Origin: Pirellulales bacterium
GTDB taxonomy: Bacteria > Planctomycetota > Planctomycetia > Pirellulales > Thermoguttaceae
Assembly (NCBI GenBank): GCA_016931995.1
Contig: JAFGDS010000092.1
Location: 1 to 46,716 of the forward strand
DNA length: 46,716 bases
Reading direction: 5' to 3'
Notes under the pieces: model-generated
The model's database searches: none
The model's input: the letters and a program-made list of their open reading frames with translations, nothing else
Told to the model about the DNA's origin: nothing
Shown: positions 33,884 to 41,701 of the stretch, piece after piece
Layout: the number at the start of each line of letters is the position of its first letter
Position numbering within the stretch: the first letter of the stretch is position 1
Translations under genes and position numbers: made by a program

Positions 33884-35044
33884 TCACGACGCCGCCTGCC
33901 GGTATCGTTGGGGCGTCATGCCCAGCGCGCGGTGGAACGCCCGGCGAAGCTGCAGGGCGTTATTGAAGCCGCACGCGCGGGCGATTTGGCTGATCTTCAC
34001 GCGTTGCGGCCCGCCGAGCAATTGCTTCGCCCGTTGGACCCGCAGCCGCGAGAGATACTCGTACGGCGTGCATCCAAGCTGCGCGCGGAATCCCTGCTCC
34101 AGGCGCCGGCGCGAGACCGACAGGTGGGAGGCAATCTGCTTGATGCCATACTGCCTGTCGAGGTTCTCCCGGATGTACCGCACCGCCGCCGCCACATTGG
34201 GATCGGCCACGCCGACGATGTCGGTCGATTGCCGCTGCACGATACCGTCGGGCTGGATCAGGACGTCGGCCGCCGGCGCACGGCGCCCCGACATGAGTCG
34301 GCTCAACAGGCGCGCCGCCTCGAAGCCCACCTCGAAGTTGCTCCGCGATACGCTGCTCAGCGACGGCTCGCAGAACTCGCAGAGGAGCGCCTCGTTGTCC
34401 ACGCCGATGACGCCGACGTCGGAGGGAACGCGCAGACCCAGCCGCGCGCAGGCCTCGACAACCATCCTTGCCCGATGATCGGTGCTGGCCATGACGCCCA
34501 CCGGGCAAACGAGCCCGCGGAGCCACGCGTCCAGTTCGTCCCGTCCGTGCTCCCAGGGGTGCCTGCCCGCCAGACCGCCTTCGATCGTGTAGACCGCGCA
34601 GTCAAAGCCCTCCTGCCGGACGCGATGCGAGAAACCGCGTTTGCGCAGTTCCGTATACCACGGACCCTCCGCGCCGAAGAAGGCGAACCGGCGAAAGCCG
34701 CACGCCAAGAGGTGTTCGGCCGCCAGGCAGCCCACCGCCTCTTGATCGACCATCACGCGCGGCAGGCCCGCCTTGCGAAGCGCCCCGGAAAGGTTCACTA
34801 CCGGAATGCCCAGCCCTCGGGTCTCGCGGGCTTCGGACTCGGTGTCGATAAGCGAGATCGCCCCGTCGCCGTCCCAACCCCGAAGGCTCCGCATCGACAC
34901 GGAGAACGACTCGGACCAGATGGCGAACGTCCATCCGCCCTGCTGCCGCGCGAACTCGGCGATGCCCTCGGTCGAGCTCTCCAAGTGGGAGATTCTCGGC
35001 GGAAACATCAATGCGACCTGGATGGCTTTACCCACCGGATACAC
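33884..35044 (-). CDS. XylR-type transcription factor (LacI-like sensor plus AraC domain)
   Basis: A 386-residue regulator. Residues 8-265 form a periplasmic-binding-protein-like sugar sensor (RVMVDQEAVGCLAAEHLLAC, GVMASTDHRARMVVEACARL, VGVIGVDNEALLCEFCEPSL). Residues about 280-386 are an AraC-type double helix-turn-helix (YGIKQIASHLSVSRRRLEQ, ISQIARACGFNNALQLRRAF, ending GMTPQRYRQ). This architecture matches XylR of enteric bacteria, which activates pentose genes. The start is probably the GTG at 35044, because the first sensor strand (IQVALMFPP) is already under way before the internal ATG at 35008. It leads an apparent operon with the GH30-like and URO-D genes. A tandem decamer lies about 110-140 bases upstream of its start and may be autoregulatory. 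Confidence 0.93.
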   Translation of the reverse strand: MYPVGKAIQVALMFPPRISHLESSTEGIAEFARQQGGWTFAIWSESFSVSMRSLRGWDGDGAISLIDTESEARETRGLGIPVVNLSGALRKAGLPRVMVDQEAVGCLAAEHLLACGFRRFAFFGAEGPWYTELRKRGFSHRVRQEGFDCAVYTIEGGLAGRHPWEHGRDELDAWLRGLVCPVGVMASTDHRARMVVEACARLGLRVPSDVGVIGVDNEALLCEFCEPSLSSVSRSNFEVGFEAARLLSRLMSGRRAPAADVLIQPDGIVQRQSTDIVGVADPNVAAAVRYIRENLDRQYGIKQIASHLSVSRRRLEQGFRAQLGCTPYEYLSRLRVQRAKQLLGGPQRVKISQIARACGFNNALQLRRAFHRALGMTPQRYRQAAS

Positions 35045-35155
35045 TACTCGTCGGTCCTGTGTTTCGTGACTTGCTCGGCGTTCTGCGCTCCCAACTCGTG
35101 CCCCCGCGCCACCACCCTGTTCTAAACAACCCCCAGCCGGGGTGCGCTAGGTAAT

Positions 35156-35185
35156 TCGCATAATGAACGTTCTTTGCGCAAAATG
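35156..35185. promoter_or_regulatory. Candidate XylR/AraC-family operator, xylR operon
   Basis: On the minus strand CATTTTGCGC and CATTATGCGA are spaced 20 bases apart (plus-strand GCGCAAAATG at 35176-35185 and TCGCATAATG at 35156-35165). Only two of ten positions differ between the copies. The arrangement is the same as at 30565-30594. It is 112-141 bases upstream of the regulator's GTG start. Confidence 0.5.
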
Positions 35186-35234
35186 GCACCAAATGTGACG
35201 GGAGAGAACCAACCGTCATCCGGAACAGCCAACG

Positions 35235-35306
35235 GTCATCCTGAGCGAAGCGAAGGATCTCCTTCCCTTCAAAGCACTTCGGATGTTTCGTTTCGCTCAG
35301 CGTGAC
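35235..35306. repeat. REP-like inverted repeat
   Basis: GTCATCCTGAGCGAAGCGAA (35235 onward) pairs with the arm ending GTTTCGCTCAGCGTGAC at 35306, with mismatches. It is the same family as the element at 43-114. It lies in the 399-base gap between the divergent xylR-type and kinase genes; apart from this and the operator candidate, the gap holds nothing recognisable. Confidence 0.8.
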
Positions 35307-35443
35307 GCGCGAAAGCAAACAAATCCACCGCATCTAGGGATAGAATACCATCATCAAGAGTGTATTGCCCTTCTCGCCAACGTTTCGGCCCCTTCGCCCC
35401 CCACGAGGTCCGGGACGCCCCGCGCTCTGCTATCCTTAATTTC

Positions 35444-38161
35444 ATGGAATCCAACAAGAGCCTCGCGCAACAAGTCGTCGTCGTGATCCTTGCCGCCGGC
35501 AAGGGCACGCGGATGGGCCGCGGCGACCTCGGCAAGGTCTGCTTCGAAATCGACGGCGTGCCGGCGATCAATCGCGTTATCACCGTTTTCAAACGGCAGC
35601 GGTTCCGCCGGTTCCTCTTGGTCGTCGGCGCCATGGCCCAGCAGGTGCTCGAAACGGTCGGCCGGGAGCATCCCGAGGCCATGTTCGTCTTTCAGTATCC
35701 GCAGCTTGGCACCGGCCACGCGGCCAAGGTGGCGGCCGAAGCGCTGGCGAACGTCGAGCACACCGGGCCCATCCTGTTGACCATGGGCGACAAGCTGCTT
35801 GAAGAGGACGCGATCACGGCGCTCGTCAACGGCTTCGTCAAGCAGCAGGCCGATATGGCCCTGCTGACCATTCCCAAGACGAAGGCCACCGAGAGCGCGG
35901 GCGGAACCGTGTTCCTGGACGAAGCCGGTCAGGCCCTGGACATCATCGAGGCGCCCGATCTGGCCCGGGCGGCCGTGGCCGACGAGCTTCGCGCGCTGCG
36001 CGCCAAGAGCAAGACGCCGACCGCGCGGCGCATTGTCCAGATTGTCGAGCGGCATCTGCCCGATCCGAAGAAGCAGGCCAGCGCCGTGGGCGAGCTGTTG
36101 TACCTTGCCCGCCGCGATGGACCGGTCGACGCCGCCGGCCTCGACAAGCTGCTGGCCTCGGAGCGATACCACCTGACCGTGGCCGGCCGGCGCTGGTCGG
36201 CGTCGGAAATCAAACGCACCTGCCGCGGTTTCAACCCGAGCCTGTATCTGTTCAACGCGGAAGCCTTCTACCAGGGCGTCGGGCTGATCGACAACCGCAA
36301 CGCCCAGGGCGAATATTACGTGACCGACGTCGTGCGCTGCCTGGCCGGCATTCGCGATCCCGAAGGCGCGCCGCGGTTCCGCGTGCGGACCGTGCCGGTG
36401 GACAATCCGCTCTGGGTTCAAGGCTTCAATTCCCCGGACGAGCTTCTGGCCATCCAGGACTACGTCCGGCGGAAGAAAACCGGGCAAAAGAAGTCGAACC
36501 TCGCGGACGTCGTGTCGCCCAAGCTTCAGCCGAACCAGTACGCCACCGTGAAGCAATGGCTTGCCAAGGTCGAGGCGTTCCGGCCGAGCTTGCGCCGCTG
36601 GCTCGCCGGCATCTACGGTCGGCACGAATCGCTTCACGAGCGAAAACGCGCCGATCTGGCGGCCGTGCTGGCGTGCTACGGACGCCGCTTCGGATTGGAC
36701 CAGCGTGTGTGCATTGTCCGGGCGCCGGGACGGATCAACCTGATGGGCCGCCACGTGGACCATCGCGGCGGGCATACGAACTTCCTGGCCATCGACCGCG
36801 AGACGTTGGCCGTGGCCGGGCTGGCCGACGACGACCGCGTCGCGGCCGTGAGCACGGAGCCGCGCAAGTTCAAACCCGTTGAATTCAACATCGCCGAACT
36901 CATCGGCCGGTTCGCCTGGAGCGATTGGCTGAACTTCGTCAACAGCCAGTGGGTGCGCAGCCTGCTCTACGGCACGGCCGGCGACTGGGGTAACTACGTC
37001 AAGGCCGCCATGCTCCGGCTCCAGCACCGGTTCCAGGACGTCCGAGTCCGCGGGATCAATCTGGCGTTCTCGGGCAACGTGCCCATTGCCGCGGGCCTTT
37101 CGAGCAGCTCGACCCTCGTGGTGGCCACGCTTCAGGCGGCCATTGCCCTGAACAATTTCCAGCTCGCCAGCCGCCAGTTCATCGACCTGTGCGGCGAGGG
37201 CGAATGGTTCGTCGGCTCGCGGGGCGGGGCCGGCGACCACGCGGCCATCTACCTGGGCCAACGCGGCAAGATCGCCCACGTCGGCTATCTGCCCTTCCGA
37301 GTGGATCGGATCATCGACGCGCCGGCGGACTACCAGGTGGTGATCGCCAACAGCCACGTTCGCGCGGCCAAGAGCAGCACGGCCAAACACACGTTCAATG
37401 CCCGGATCGCCGCCTACAATCTCGGCCTGGCGCTGCTCAGACAGCGTTGCCCCGAGATCGCCCACGTGGTGCAATACGTCCGCGACCTCGACCCGGCCAA
37501 GATCGGCTGCACGACCAGCGACCTCTATCGCATGTTCTTGAAGCTGCCGCCGCGCGTCACGCGGGCGGAGTTCCGCTCGATGCTCTCGGCGGAGCATCGG
37601 GAGCTTATCGAATCCAGCTTTGCCACGCACGACGAGCCGGATGCGTACGACCCGCGGGGCGTGCTCCTCTTCGGCGCGTCCGAGATCGCCCGGAGCCGGC
37701 TGGCCGTGGATCTGCTCGCCCAGGGCGAGGTCCGGCGGTTCGGCGAGCTGATGCGCGTAAGCCACGACGGCGACCGCGTGGCTCGGCCCGACGCCGACGG
37801 CCGGTATCGCGCGATCGACTCGGGTTGCACCGACGCCTATCTAAACCAGCTCGTTGCCGATCTGGGCAGCGAAGACCCGGACCGCGTGCGTGCGGCGCAG
37901 CTCTACATGCAACCGGGCGCGTACGCGTGCAGCACGCCGGAGATCGACGAGATGGTGGACGTGGCCTCGCGCGTGCCCGGCGTCGTGGGGGCGCAGATCG
38001 CGGGGGCGGGCTTGGGCGGTTGCATCATGGTCCTCGTCCGGAAGGAGAAAGTGCCGGCCGTGTGCCGCGCGCTGGCCCGCGAATACTACCGTCCCCGCGG
38101 CCTGAAGCCCGCCACCCTTCCATGCATTGCCACGGACGGGGCCGGCTTGGCGGAATTCTGA
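35444..38161 (+). CDS. Fused sugar nucleotidyltransferase and GHMP sugar kinase
   Basis: A 905-residue cytoplasmic protein with two enzymes. Residues about 10-330 are a GlmU-like nucleotidyltransferase (VILAAGKGTRMG, FQYPQLGTGHAAKVAAEAL, EYYVTDVVRCL). Residues about 405-905 are a galactokinase-like GHMP kinase, with the sugar motif APGRINLMGRHVDHRGG (about 424), the ATP loop GNVPIAAGLSSSS (about 544) and the third motif GAGLGGCIMVLV (about 850). Together they would phosphorylate a free sugar at C1 and convert it to a nucleotide sugar, as fucose salvage enzymes do. The galactokinase EH-D motif reads RH-D here, so the sugar may not be galactose. No ribosome-binding site is visible before the ATG at 35444. 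A hairpin terminator follows the stop. Confidence 0.88.
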   Translation: MESNKSLAQQVVVVILAAGKGTRMGRGDLGKVCFEIDGVPAINRVITVFKRQRFRRFLLVVGAMAQQVLETVGREHPEAMFVFQYPQLGTGHAAKVAAEALANVEHTGPILLTMGDKLLEEDAITALVNGFVKQQADMALLTIPKTKATESAGGTVFLDEAGQALDIIEAPDLARAAVADELRALRAKSKTPTARRIVQIVERHLPDPKKQASAVGELLYLARRDGPVDAAGLDKLLASERYHLTVAGRRWSASEIKRTCRGFNPSLYLFNAEAFYQGVGLIDNRNAQGEYYVTDVVRCLAGIRDPEGAPRFRVRTVPVDNPLWVQGFNSPDELLAIQDYVRRKKTGQKKSNLADVVSPKLQPNQYATVKQWLAKVEAFRPSLRRWLAGIYGRHESLHERKRADLAAVLACYGRRFGLDQRVCIVRAPGRINLMGRHVDHRGGHTNFLAIDRETLAVAGLADDDRVAAVSTEPRKFKPVEFNIAELIGRFAWSDWLNFVNSQWVRSLLYGTAGDWGNYVKAAMLRLQHRFQDVRVRGINLAFSGNVPIAAGLSSSSTLVVATLQAAIALNNFQLASRQFIDLCGEGEWFVGSRGGAGDHAAIYLGQRGKIAHVGYLPFRVDRIIDAPADYQVVIANSHVRAAKSSTAKHTFNARIAAYNLGLALLRQRCPEIAHVVQYVRDLDPAKIGCTTSDLYRMFLKLPPRVTRAEFRSMLSAEHRELIESSFATHDEPDAYDPRGVLLFGASEIARSRLAVDLLAQGEVRRFGELMRVSHDGDRVARPDADGRYRAIDSGCTDAYLNQLVADLGSEDPDRVRAAQLYMQPGAYACSTPEIDEMVDVASRVPGVVGAQIAGAGLGGCIMVLVRKEKVPAVCRALAREYYRPRGLKPATLPCIATDGAGLAEF

Positions 38162-38164
38162 GGT

Positions 38165-38201
38165 CCCCAGCTTCCCTCTCCGATAGGGAGAGGGGCTGGG
38201 G
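38165..38201 (+). terminator. Hairpin after the kinase gene
   Basis: CCCCAGCTTCCCTCTCC (38165-38181) pairs with the arm ending GGGGCTGGGG at 38201, starting three bases after the stop codon. It belongs to the CCTCTCCC family of dispersed hairpins and has no T-run. A smaller hairpin, TCCCCTC-GAGGGGA, lies further on at 38316-38333. Confidence 0.6.
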
Positions 38202-38418
38202 GCAGGTGATCCTGTCTGGTTTCGATGGCTTGCCCGCATATTCGGACCGATCCGCCTCATCCCTCCAGGCGTCAGCGGCCGAATCCGATTAGTAGGGAGA
38301 CACCCCGCGTGGACGTCCCCTCCCGCGAGGGGAGATTGGCGGGTGGATACGTCTTTGACCCAGCGGCTCGGGCTTGGTCCGGGCGACGGTGCGATCCTAA
38401 CAGGGAGGGAGATCGGAC

Positions 38419-38826
38419 ATGAGGAATTATTGGATGGCCTTTGCCGTGGCGTTGTGCCTGGCGACTCCGGCGGCGGCGCAGCAACGACCCAGCACCACGC
38501 CCGTCACGGAGCCCGAAGTGAGCGTCTCATCCAGCCAGGTGCCCGCCACGCCGGAGATGTGGTTCTATCAGCAGGAGCTTCGCCAGTCCCTCGATCCGCA
38601 GATGGTCGTGCGGCGCAACGCCGAGCAGCGGGCCCACGAGCGCCATCAGCGGATCGCCGCGCGGAAGTGGTTCGGCTACTCGAACCTCCGGCCCACCGCG
38701 TCGCCCGATCCGTTCAACGGCGAATACTCGCCGTATTGGGCGGGCAATAACAACCTGTATCCCAGCCGGTGGAGCGGCTACGGCCATCCCTGGATCGTCC
38801 TTCGGCCGGGCTCGCATCCGTATTGA
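38419..38826 (+). CDS. Small exported protein of unknown function
   Basis: A 135-residue protein with a signal peptide (MRNYWMAFAVALCLATPAAA, cleaved at about residue 20). The mature part has a charged helix (about 55-80, RRNAEQRAHERHQRIAARKW) and a Trp/Tyr/Pro-rich end (WFGYSNLRPTASPDPF, YSPYWAGNNNLYPSRW). No domain could be recognised, but the WFGYS-x-x-RP and aromatic tail look conserved rather than random. GGGAGGGAGA stands 5-14 bases before the ATG. It lies alone between the kinase gene and the efflux lipoprotein gene; the 285 bases after it contain only short GC-rich inverted repeats. Confidence 0.8.
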   Translation: MRNYWMAFAVALCLATPAAAQQRPSTTPVTEPEVSVSSSQVPATPEMWFYQQELRQSLDPQMVVRRNAEQRAHERHQRIAARKWFGYSNLRPTASPDPFNGEYSPYWAGNNNLYPSRWSGYGHPWIVLRPGSHPY

Positions 38827-39111
38827 TGGCGGGCGCTGTTGCGGATCAGGCTCTGCCTGACAAGCCAGGAGGCTTAACGAATGCGCGGCCGTTGGGTCTG
38901 GAAAGATGGGTTGTGCCGGATGACGGGGAGGCTCCGGTTGTTTCGCGTGGAGTGGAAATGCGGGAAATGACGAAGACAGCCACTGCCGGACGCCATGTCC
39001 GCGCCTGCGCGGGCATTCCCCCCGACGTTGGGATCGGTCATCCGCGCAAACGCGGACACGGCGCCCTTGGCCGCAACGCTCGCCACCGCCTTCACGTCAG
39101 GGACGACGATG

Positions 39112-40755
39112 ATGAACGTACGTTTCTCGGCCGTGCTAATGCTCCTGCTCGTCTTGACCGGCTGCGCCACCGGCCCGCTCGAATGGTTTCGCAACGGGTT
39201 CAAGGTCGGGCCGAACTACGCCCGACCGCCCGCCCCCGTGGCCAACGACTGGATCGACGCCGCCGACGCCCACCTGAAGTCGGAACCGGCCGACCATGGC
39301 TATTGGTGGACCGTGTTCGATGACCCGGTCCTCAACGGGCTCGTCCAAGAGGCCCACGCTCAAAACCTGCCCCTGAAGATCGCCGGCGCGCGGATCCTCG
39401 AAGCCCGCGCGCAGTTGGGCGTGGCCACCGGCAACCTCTTCCCGCAAGAGCAACGGGCCAACGGCGGCTTCGCGCGATCCGAGTTCAGCGAGAACTCCTA
39501 TCCGTTTGGTGATTTCCTGCTGCCCAGGATGACCTACGACACGTGGTCCGTCGGGTTCGACGCCGCGTGGGAACTCGACTTCTGGGGCCGCTTCCGCCGG
39601 ATGGTCGAGTCGGCCGAGGCCAACCTCAACGCCCAAATCGAAAACTACGACGACGTCCTGGTGATTCTCCAGGGCGAGGTGGCCGCCACGTACATCCAGC
39701 TCCGCACGCTCGAGGAACGGCTTCGCCTCGCCCGGAAGAACGTCGAACTCCAGGGAAACACCCTGCGGATCACGGAGGATCGGTTCACCAAGGGCATGGT
39801 TAGTCAGTTGGACGTGCAGCAGGCCCTCGCCAACATGGCGGCCACCGAATCCATGATTCCCGTCCTGGAAACGAACCACCGCAAGGCGCGAAACCGTCTT
39901 TGCACCCTGATGGGTATGCCCCCGCGGGACCTCGAGGCCAGGCTGGGCGGAGCGACGGGCAAGATCCCCGCGACGCCGCCCGAGGTGGCCGTGGGCATAC
40001 CCGCCGAACTCGTGCGACGCCGGCCCGACGTCCGACGCGCCGAACGGCAGTTGGCCGCCCAATCCGCGCGGATCGGCGTGGCCGAGAGCGAACTCTATCC
40101 GCATATCGCCATCACCGGCAACATCGGCTTCGAGGCGGAGAACTTCAGCCAACTGTTCGACTGGACCAGCATCGCCGGCCGCGTCGGGCCCGGCTTCCGG
40201 TGGAATATCCTCAACTACGGCCGCATCCGCAACGCCATCCGCGTCGAGGATGCCCGGTTCCAGCAGGCCGTGCTCGGCTATCAGGAGACCGTCCTGCGGG
40301 CGGGCGAGGAGGCGGAAGGCGCCATCACCGCGTACTTGCGCGAACAGGTCCGCGTCCGCACCCTCATCGCGAGCACCAATGCGGTGACCCGGGCCGTCGA
40401 ACTGGCCAACATTCAATACCAGCAGGGCTTGATCGACTTCCAGCGGGTGCTCGATTCGGAGCGGGCGCTCGTGCTCCAACAAGACCAACTGGCCGAGAGC
40501 CGCGGCAATGTCGCGGTCAACCTCGTGGCGGTGTACAAGGCCCTGGGCGGCGGCTGGCAGATGCGTCTCGTGCCGATGCCGCCGGGTTCGCCCGTGCCGG
40601 CCGCGATGCCCGACGAGCCGGCCCCCGTGCCGCCGCGGCCGGCGCCCGGCGCGCTACCCCCGCCGCCCACGCCCGCTCCCGCCCCCGAGCCGGCGGCGCG
40701 GCGGCCCGCCGAAGCGTCGCGGATCTCGGTCGTGCCCGCCGGCGGCGCGTTTTGA
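39112..40755 (+). CDS. Outer-membrane efflux lipoprotein, NodT/TolC type
   Basis: A 547-residue outer-membrane factor. A lipoprotein signal is present with lipobox LVLTGC (C18 from the 39112 ATG; an ATG at 39109 is equally possible). Two TolC-type repeats follow, with typical segments VGPNYARPPAPVANDW, YWWTVFDDPVLNGLVQEAHA, the AAWELDFWGRFRR strand near 155, and in the second half ELVRRRPDVRRAERQLAAQS. The C-terminal 65 residues are rich in proline and alanine and probably disordered. Such proteins form the outer-membrane channel for RND or ABC pumps. No pump or adaptor gene lies next to it, so its partner is encoded elsewhere or is the ABC pair at 9056-13215. Confidence 0.95.
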   Translation: MNVRFSAVLMLLLVLTGCATGPLEWFRNGFKVGPNYARPPAPVANDWIDAADAHLKSEPADHGYWWTVFDDPVLNGLVQEAHAQNLPLKIAGARILEARAQLGVATGNLFPQEQRANGGFARSEFSENSYPFGDFLLPRMTYDTWSVGFDAAWELDFWGRFRRMVESAEANLNAQIENYDDVLVILQGEVAATYIQLRTLEERLRLARKNVELQGNTLRITEDRFTKGMVSQLDVQQALANMAATESMIPVLETNHRKARNRLCTLMGMPPRDLEARLGGATGKIPATPPEVAVGIPAELVRRRPDVRRAERQLAAQSARIGVAESELYPHIAITGNIGFEAENFSQLFDWTSIAGRVGPGFRWNILNYGRIRNAIRVEDARFQQAVLGYQETVLRAGEEAEGAITAYLREQVRVRTLIASTNAVTRAVELANIQYQQGLIDFQRVLDSERALVLQQDQLAESRGNVAVNLVAVYKALGGGWQMRLVPMPPGSPVPAAMPDEPAPVPPRPAPGALPPPPTPAPAPEPAARRPAEASRISVVPAGGAF

Positions 40756-40813
40756 AGCGCAGCGCAGGGCGCGGTTGGGTGACCGACACGAAAAATGAAT
40801 CCAAGTTAACGCG

Positions 40814-40897
<84 letters not shown>

Positions 40898-40941
40898 ACG
40901 AAACGCCCAAGCAACTCCACCGTCGTAACAAGGTGCGAACC

Positions 40942-41439
40942 ATGAAAATCGCGATATCGTGTGCGCTATTGACCTTTGGTTTGGTGATGGCCTCGCCCGC
41001 GCGGGGGCAAGACGTTCGTCCCGCGCCGCTGCCGGCCGACGCGGCGGTGCGCCCGGCGTGCGACGAGGCGCCGCTGCCGTCCGTCCGGGGCCGCGCCGGC
41101 CCATGCGCGTCGGCGTGCCAGGGCCGGTGCGGCTGCGGCGGGTCCTGCTGCTTCTGGTGCCCGGACGATTACTGCCCGAAGCCGGCCCCGTGCGTCTGCC
41201 TTCCGCGCACCTGCGGTCGGTGCGACGACTACTGTCCAAAGCCGGCGCCGTGCGTGTGCCCTCCGCGGATCTGCGGCGGGTGCGACGACTACTGCCCGAA
41301 GCCGGCCCCGTGCGTCCAGCTCTGCCCTTGGCCGAACTCGTTCTACCGCTGCGTGCCCATGAACCCGCCGCGGCGTTGCGCCCCGGCGGCGGCTGTGCCC
41401 GCGGCGAGCAGCCCCGGCGGTGGGGAGAATGCCCAATGA
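40942..41439 (+). CDS. Exported cysteine-rich repeat protein
   Basis: A 165-residue exported protein with a signal peptide ending near ASPARGQ (about 23). The mature protein holds three copies of a unit with core DDYCPKPAPCV at intervals of 20 residues, preceded by a CGCGGSCCFWCP cluster. There are about 20 cysteines in 80 residues, so it probably forms many disulphides or binds metal outside the cytoplasm. No known domain was recognised. An AAGGTG box precedes the ATG at 40942. The stop codon and the last residues (NAQ) are contributed by the left arm of a 110-base palindromic element, so the ancestral C-terminus may have been different. Confidence 0.75.
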   Translation: MKIAISCALLTFGLVMASPARGQDVRPAPLPADAAVRPACDEAPLPSVRGRAGPCASACQGRCGCGGSCCFWCPDDYCPKPAPCVCLPRTCGRCDDYCPKPAPCVCPPRICGGCDDYCPKPAPCVQLCPWPNSFYRCVPMNPPRRCAPAAAVPAASSPGGGENAQ

Positions 41440-41537
41440 CCAAACCTCAATGACCAAGGAATGACCAACGACACAAGTCCCAATGACCATTGGTGCTTCG
41501 TGCTTGATTGGTCATTGAGGTTTGGTCATTGGGCATT
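41428..41537. repeat. Perfect 30-bp inverted repeat overlapping a gene end
   Basis: The 30-base arm 41428-41457, containing CCCAATGACCAAACCTCAAT, is repeated in perfect inverse at 41508-41537. CAATGACCA also recurs inside the loop (41480-41488). The left arm overlaps the last codons and TGA stop of the cysteine-rich protein gene. Confidence 0.92.
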
Positions 41538-41701
41538 GCCACCCACTCGTCTCGTTCCGCCGTCCATCCAGTGCCAGCCGACTCGCCATCTCGCGGGCGC
41601 AAGAAAAAACGGCGGCGTGGCGCTTGCGTGTGCCGGGGTCGCGCCACGCCGCCAAGGCCGTGCGCCCAGCCGTGGGGCCGGACGCAAGCCTAGGAGGATT
41701 C

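Noticed and set aside
32150-35125. A very long open frame on the plus strand opposite the GH30-like and xylR-type genes
   Set aside because: It is antisense to two genes with recognised domains, has no known motifs, and its length follows from high GC content and rarity of stops in that frame.
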